In this document: positions 3,962 through 5,319 of the stretch, piece by piece
Position numbering within the stretch: position 1 is the first letter of the stretch
Layout: each line of letters opens with the position of its first letter
NCBI GenBank assembly: GCA_964454845.1
Contig: CAYVVS010000029.1
Location: 1 to 5,319, forward strand
Source of the DNA: GCA-016700035 sp964454845
GTDB lineage: Bacteria; Patescibacteriota; Saccharimonadia; CAILAD01; GCA-016700035
DNA: 5,319 bases
Direction of reading: 5' to 3'
Made by a program: the position numbers and the translations under genes
Notes under the pieces: model-generated
Databases searched by the model: none
What the model saw: the letters and a program-made list of their open reading frames with translations, nothing else
What the model was told of the DNA's origin: nothing

Positions 3962-5319
3962 ATGGCAGAAAAAGAAGACAGCATTATTTATCTCGAGCAT
4001 GACGCTGAGATTACCGAAGCCATTACTAAGCTGAAAAAAGCTGGGTCTGATACTGTGCGTATTGTGGTGCCGCCACGTTCGCCACTCTTGCAAAGTGTAG
4101 TGAATCTGAAGCTACTCAAAAAAGCTGCGACTTCTAAGAAAAAAGAGTTGGTATTGGTGACTGGTGATAAAGGCGCAACGGCACTGGCTGGTAAAGTCGG
4201 TATCCCGGTGGCTAAAAACGTTAAAGCAGAAGCAGTTGTGCCAGAAGCCGATCCAGAGCCGAAAGGAGATAAGGTCGCAGCATCAGCCGCCGCGACAGCT
4301 GCAGTTTTAGCCTCACCTCTCGCTGCCGATGCGGCAGAAGAGGAAGCCAGTAAGGCTCGCGAGGACGAGCTGCCAGTGCAGCGTTTTGATGAACCTGCTT
4401 CAGCAAGAAACAAGAGCAAGAAGGCGAAGAAATCGAAATCGAATGGCCGCGGGAAAGTGCCTAATTATAATAAATTCCAGAAGTGGATATGGATCGGCGC
4501 CTCCGCTGTTGGCGCAATTTTGCTTATTTGGCTACTTTCGGCATTTGTACAAACCGCAACGGTAAATGTGCAGGCGGCAGCCGATCGGCGCGATGTAAAC
4601 ACTCAGTTTACGTTGGTTACTAGTGGTACTACTTCAGGTAATTCTGTGGCGGCTGAAACGCTGGAGGTTACCAAAGACTTATCTCAGAGCGTAGAGGCAA
4701 CCGGGGAAAAAGATGTTGGTTCAAAAGCTACTGGATCGGTGGCGCTAAAAAACTGTGAAGATTCAAATTCGCGTACACTCCCAGCTGGCACAAAGGTAAC
4801 CACAGCTGGTAAAACTTTTGTCACCAACGCCGCCGCAACTTTACCAGAGGGAGAGTTCTCAGGTGGTGGTACTGTATGTAATTCCAAGGCTGTATCGGTG
4901 GCAATTACGGCCGCCGAAAATGGCGATCAGTACAATTTCTCAAATGCATCATTTACAGTTGTAGGTTTGTCGTCTCGGGTTTCTGGAACGGGAACGACTA
5001 CTGGTGGTGTTTCTAAGAAAATAAAAGTGGTGGCTCAGTCTGATGTCGATGCGGCTGTGAACACGTTGCTCGAAGGCTCTAAGGCTGAGGCACTGACGGA
5101 ATTAAAGCAAGATGCTGGCGAAGATCAAAAGGTTTTTGATGATACTCTTACTGCCACCGCCACCACGCAGTCATCAAACCCGCCGGTTGGCACTGAGGCG
5201 ACGAATGCGACAATTAATGTTAAGGCAAAATATACGGTGTTGGCAGCTAGCGAGGCTGATCTAACAAAAGTTGTTGAGACCGCATTAGCCACAGACCTCA
5301 AAGACGGCTCCAAGGTTCT
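3962..5319 (+). CDS. Baseplate-J-like membrane-anchored surface protein, N-terminal 452 residues (3' truncated by window)
   Basis: The frame is open from the ATG at 3962 to the window end, so only the first 452 residues are seen. Four regions are visible. (1) An N-terminal cytosolic alpha/beta domain, about residues 5-87, contains RIVVPPRSPLLQSVVNLKLL and ELVLVTGDKGATALAGKVGIP; it resembles a domain I recall at the start of baseplate-J-like proteins in CPR genomes. (2) A low-complexity linker, about 88-165, has an Ala-rich part and then a Lys/Arg/Ser-rich stretch. (3) One transmembrane segment spans about 174-196. (4) An extracytoplasmic beta-rich, Thr/Ser/Ala-rich region from about 200 contains the KATGSVALKNC and TLPAGTKVTTAGKTFVT segments typical of the baseplate-J-like family. 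Basic residues before the span put the N-terminus in the cytoplasm. Two cysteines outside (265 and 306) could form a disulfide. The role is unknown; phage and contractile-injection baseplate proteins share the outer fold. The start is the only ATG that keeps domain 1 whole. There is no Shine-Dalgarno. Confidence 0.82.
   Translation, partial: MAEKEDSIIYLEHDAEITEAITKLKKAGSDTVRIVVPPRSPLLQSVVNLKLLKKAATSKKKELVLVTGDKGATALAGKVGIPVAKNVKAEAVVPEADPEPKGDKVAASAAATAAVLASPLAADAAEEEASKAREDELPVQRFDEPASARNKSKKAKKSKSNGRGKVPNYNKFQKWIWIGASAVGAILLIWLLSAFVQTATVNVQAAADRRDVNTQFTLVTSGTTSGNSVAAETLEVTKDLSQSVEATGEKDVGSKATGSVALKNCEDSNSRTLPAGTKVTTAGKTFVTNAAATLPEGEFSGGGTVCNSKAVSVAITAAENGDQYNFSNASFTVVGLSSRVSGTGTTTGGVSKKIKVVAQSDVDAAVNTLLEGSKAEALTELKQDAGEDQKVFDDTLTATATTQSSNPPVGTEATNATINVKAKYTVLAASEADLTKVVETALATDLKDGSKV

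Noticed and set aside
3988..4419. 143-residue Ser/Ala-rich minus-strand frame
   Set aside because: It is antisense to the baseplate-J-like gene, and its composition mirrors the Ala-rich linker read backwards.

Overview
The window most likely comes from a Patescibacteria/CPR genome, with Candidatus Saccharibacteria (TM7) the best guess. Three things point there. The alanyl-tRNA synthetase stops right after its editing domain, with no C-Ala domain. There is a divergent FtsA-type actin. There is also a membrane-anchored baseplate-J-like protein with an N-terminal cytosolic domain that I recall from CPR genomes. UGA is used as a stop here, so this is not one of the UGA-recoding CPR groups. The lineage is inferred from recalled family resemblance, not from a search.

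Layout: 1-642 (+) is the 3' part of a short alaS. 648-2123 is a self-contained minus-strand unit. It has a near-consensus promoter (2095-2123), a CDP-alcohol phosphatidyltransferase (1216-2058), four tiny single-span membrane peptides in a row (1088-1219, 938-1039, 825-938, 680-793), and an intrinsic terminator (648-671, then a T run in minus orientation). Each peptide has a strong Shine-Dalgarno sequence, and several junctions overlap by 1 or 4 nt. 2156-3439 (+) is an FtsA-like actin-fold protein whose promoter region is shared, back to back, with the minus-strand unit. 3506-3907 (+) is an unrecognised small three-span membrane protein with a textbook promoter and a terminator whose stem contains its stop codon. 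3962 to the window end (+) is the 5' part of the baseplate-J-like protein.

The most interesting part is the minus-strand unit. A phospholipid head-group enzyme is translationally coupled to four mini-proteins of 33-43 residues. Three of these share one plan: basic N-terminus, one helix with a Gly-Leu-x-aromatic segment, further basic residues, then an acidic tail. The unit is visibly richer in G+C than both flanks (about 60-65% in sampled 60-base lines, against about 43-58%) and has much stronger ribosome binding sites. Both facts fit acquisition by transfer, or a distinct expression class. The mini-proteins are too short for default gene finders and are probably unannotated.

Functionally, the phosphatidyltransferase, mini-proteins, FtsA-like protein, three-span protein and baseplate-J-like protein all act at the membrane or cell surface. 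Nothing in the sequence shows that they form one pathway. No stretch longer than 300 bases lacks a gene once the four mini-genes are counted.
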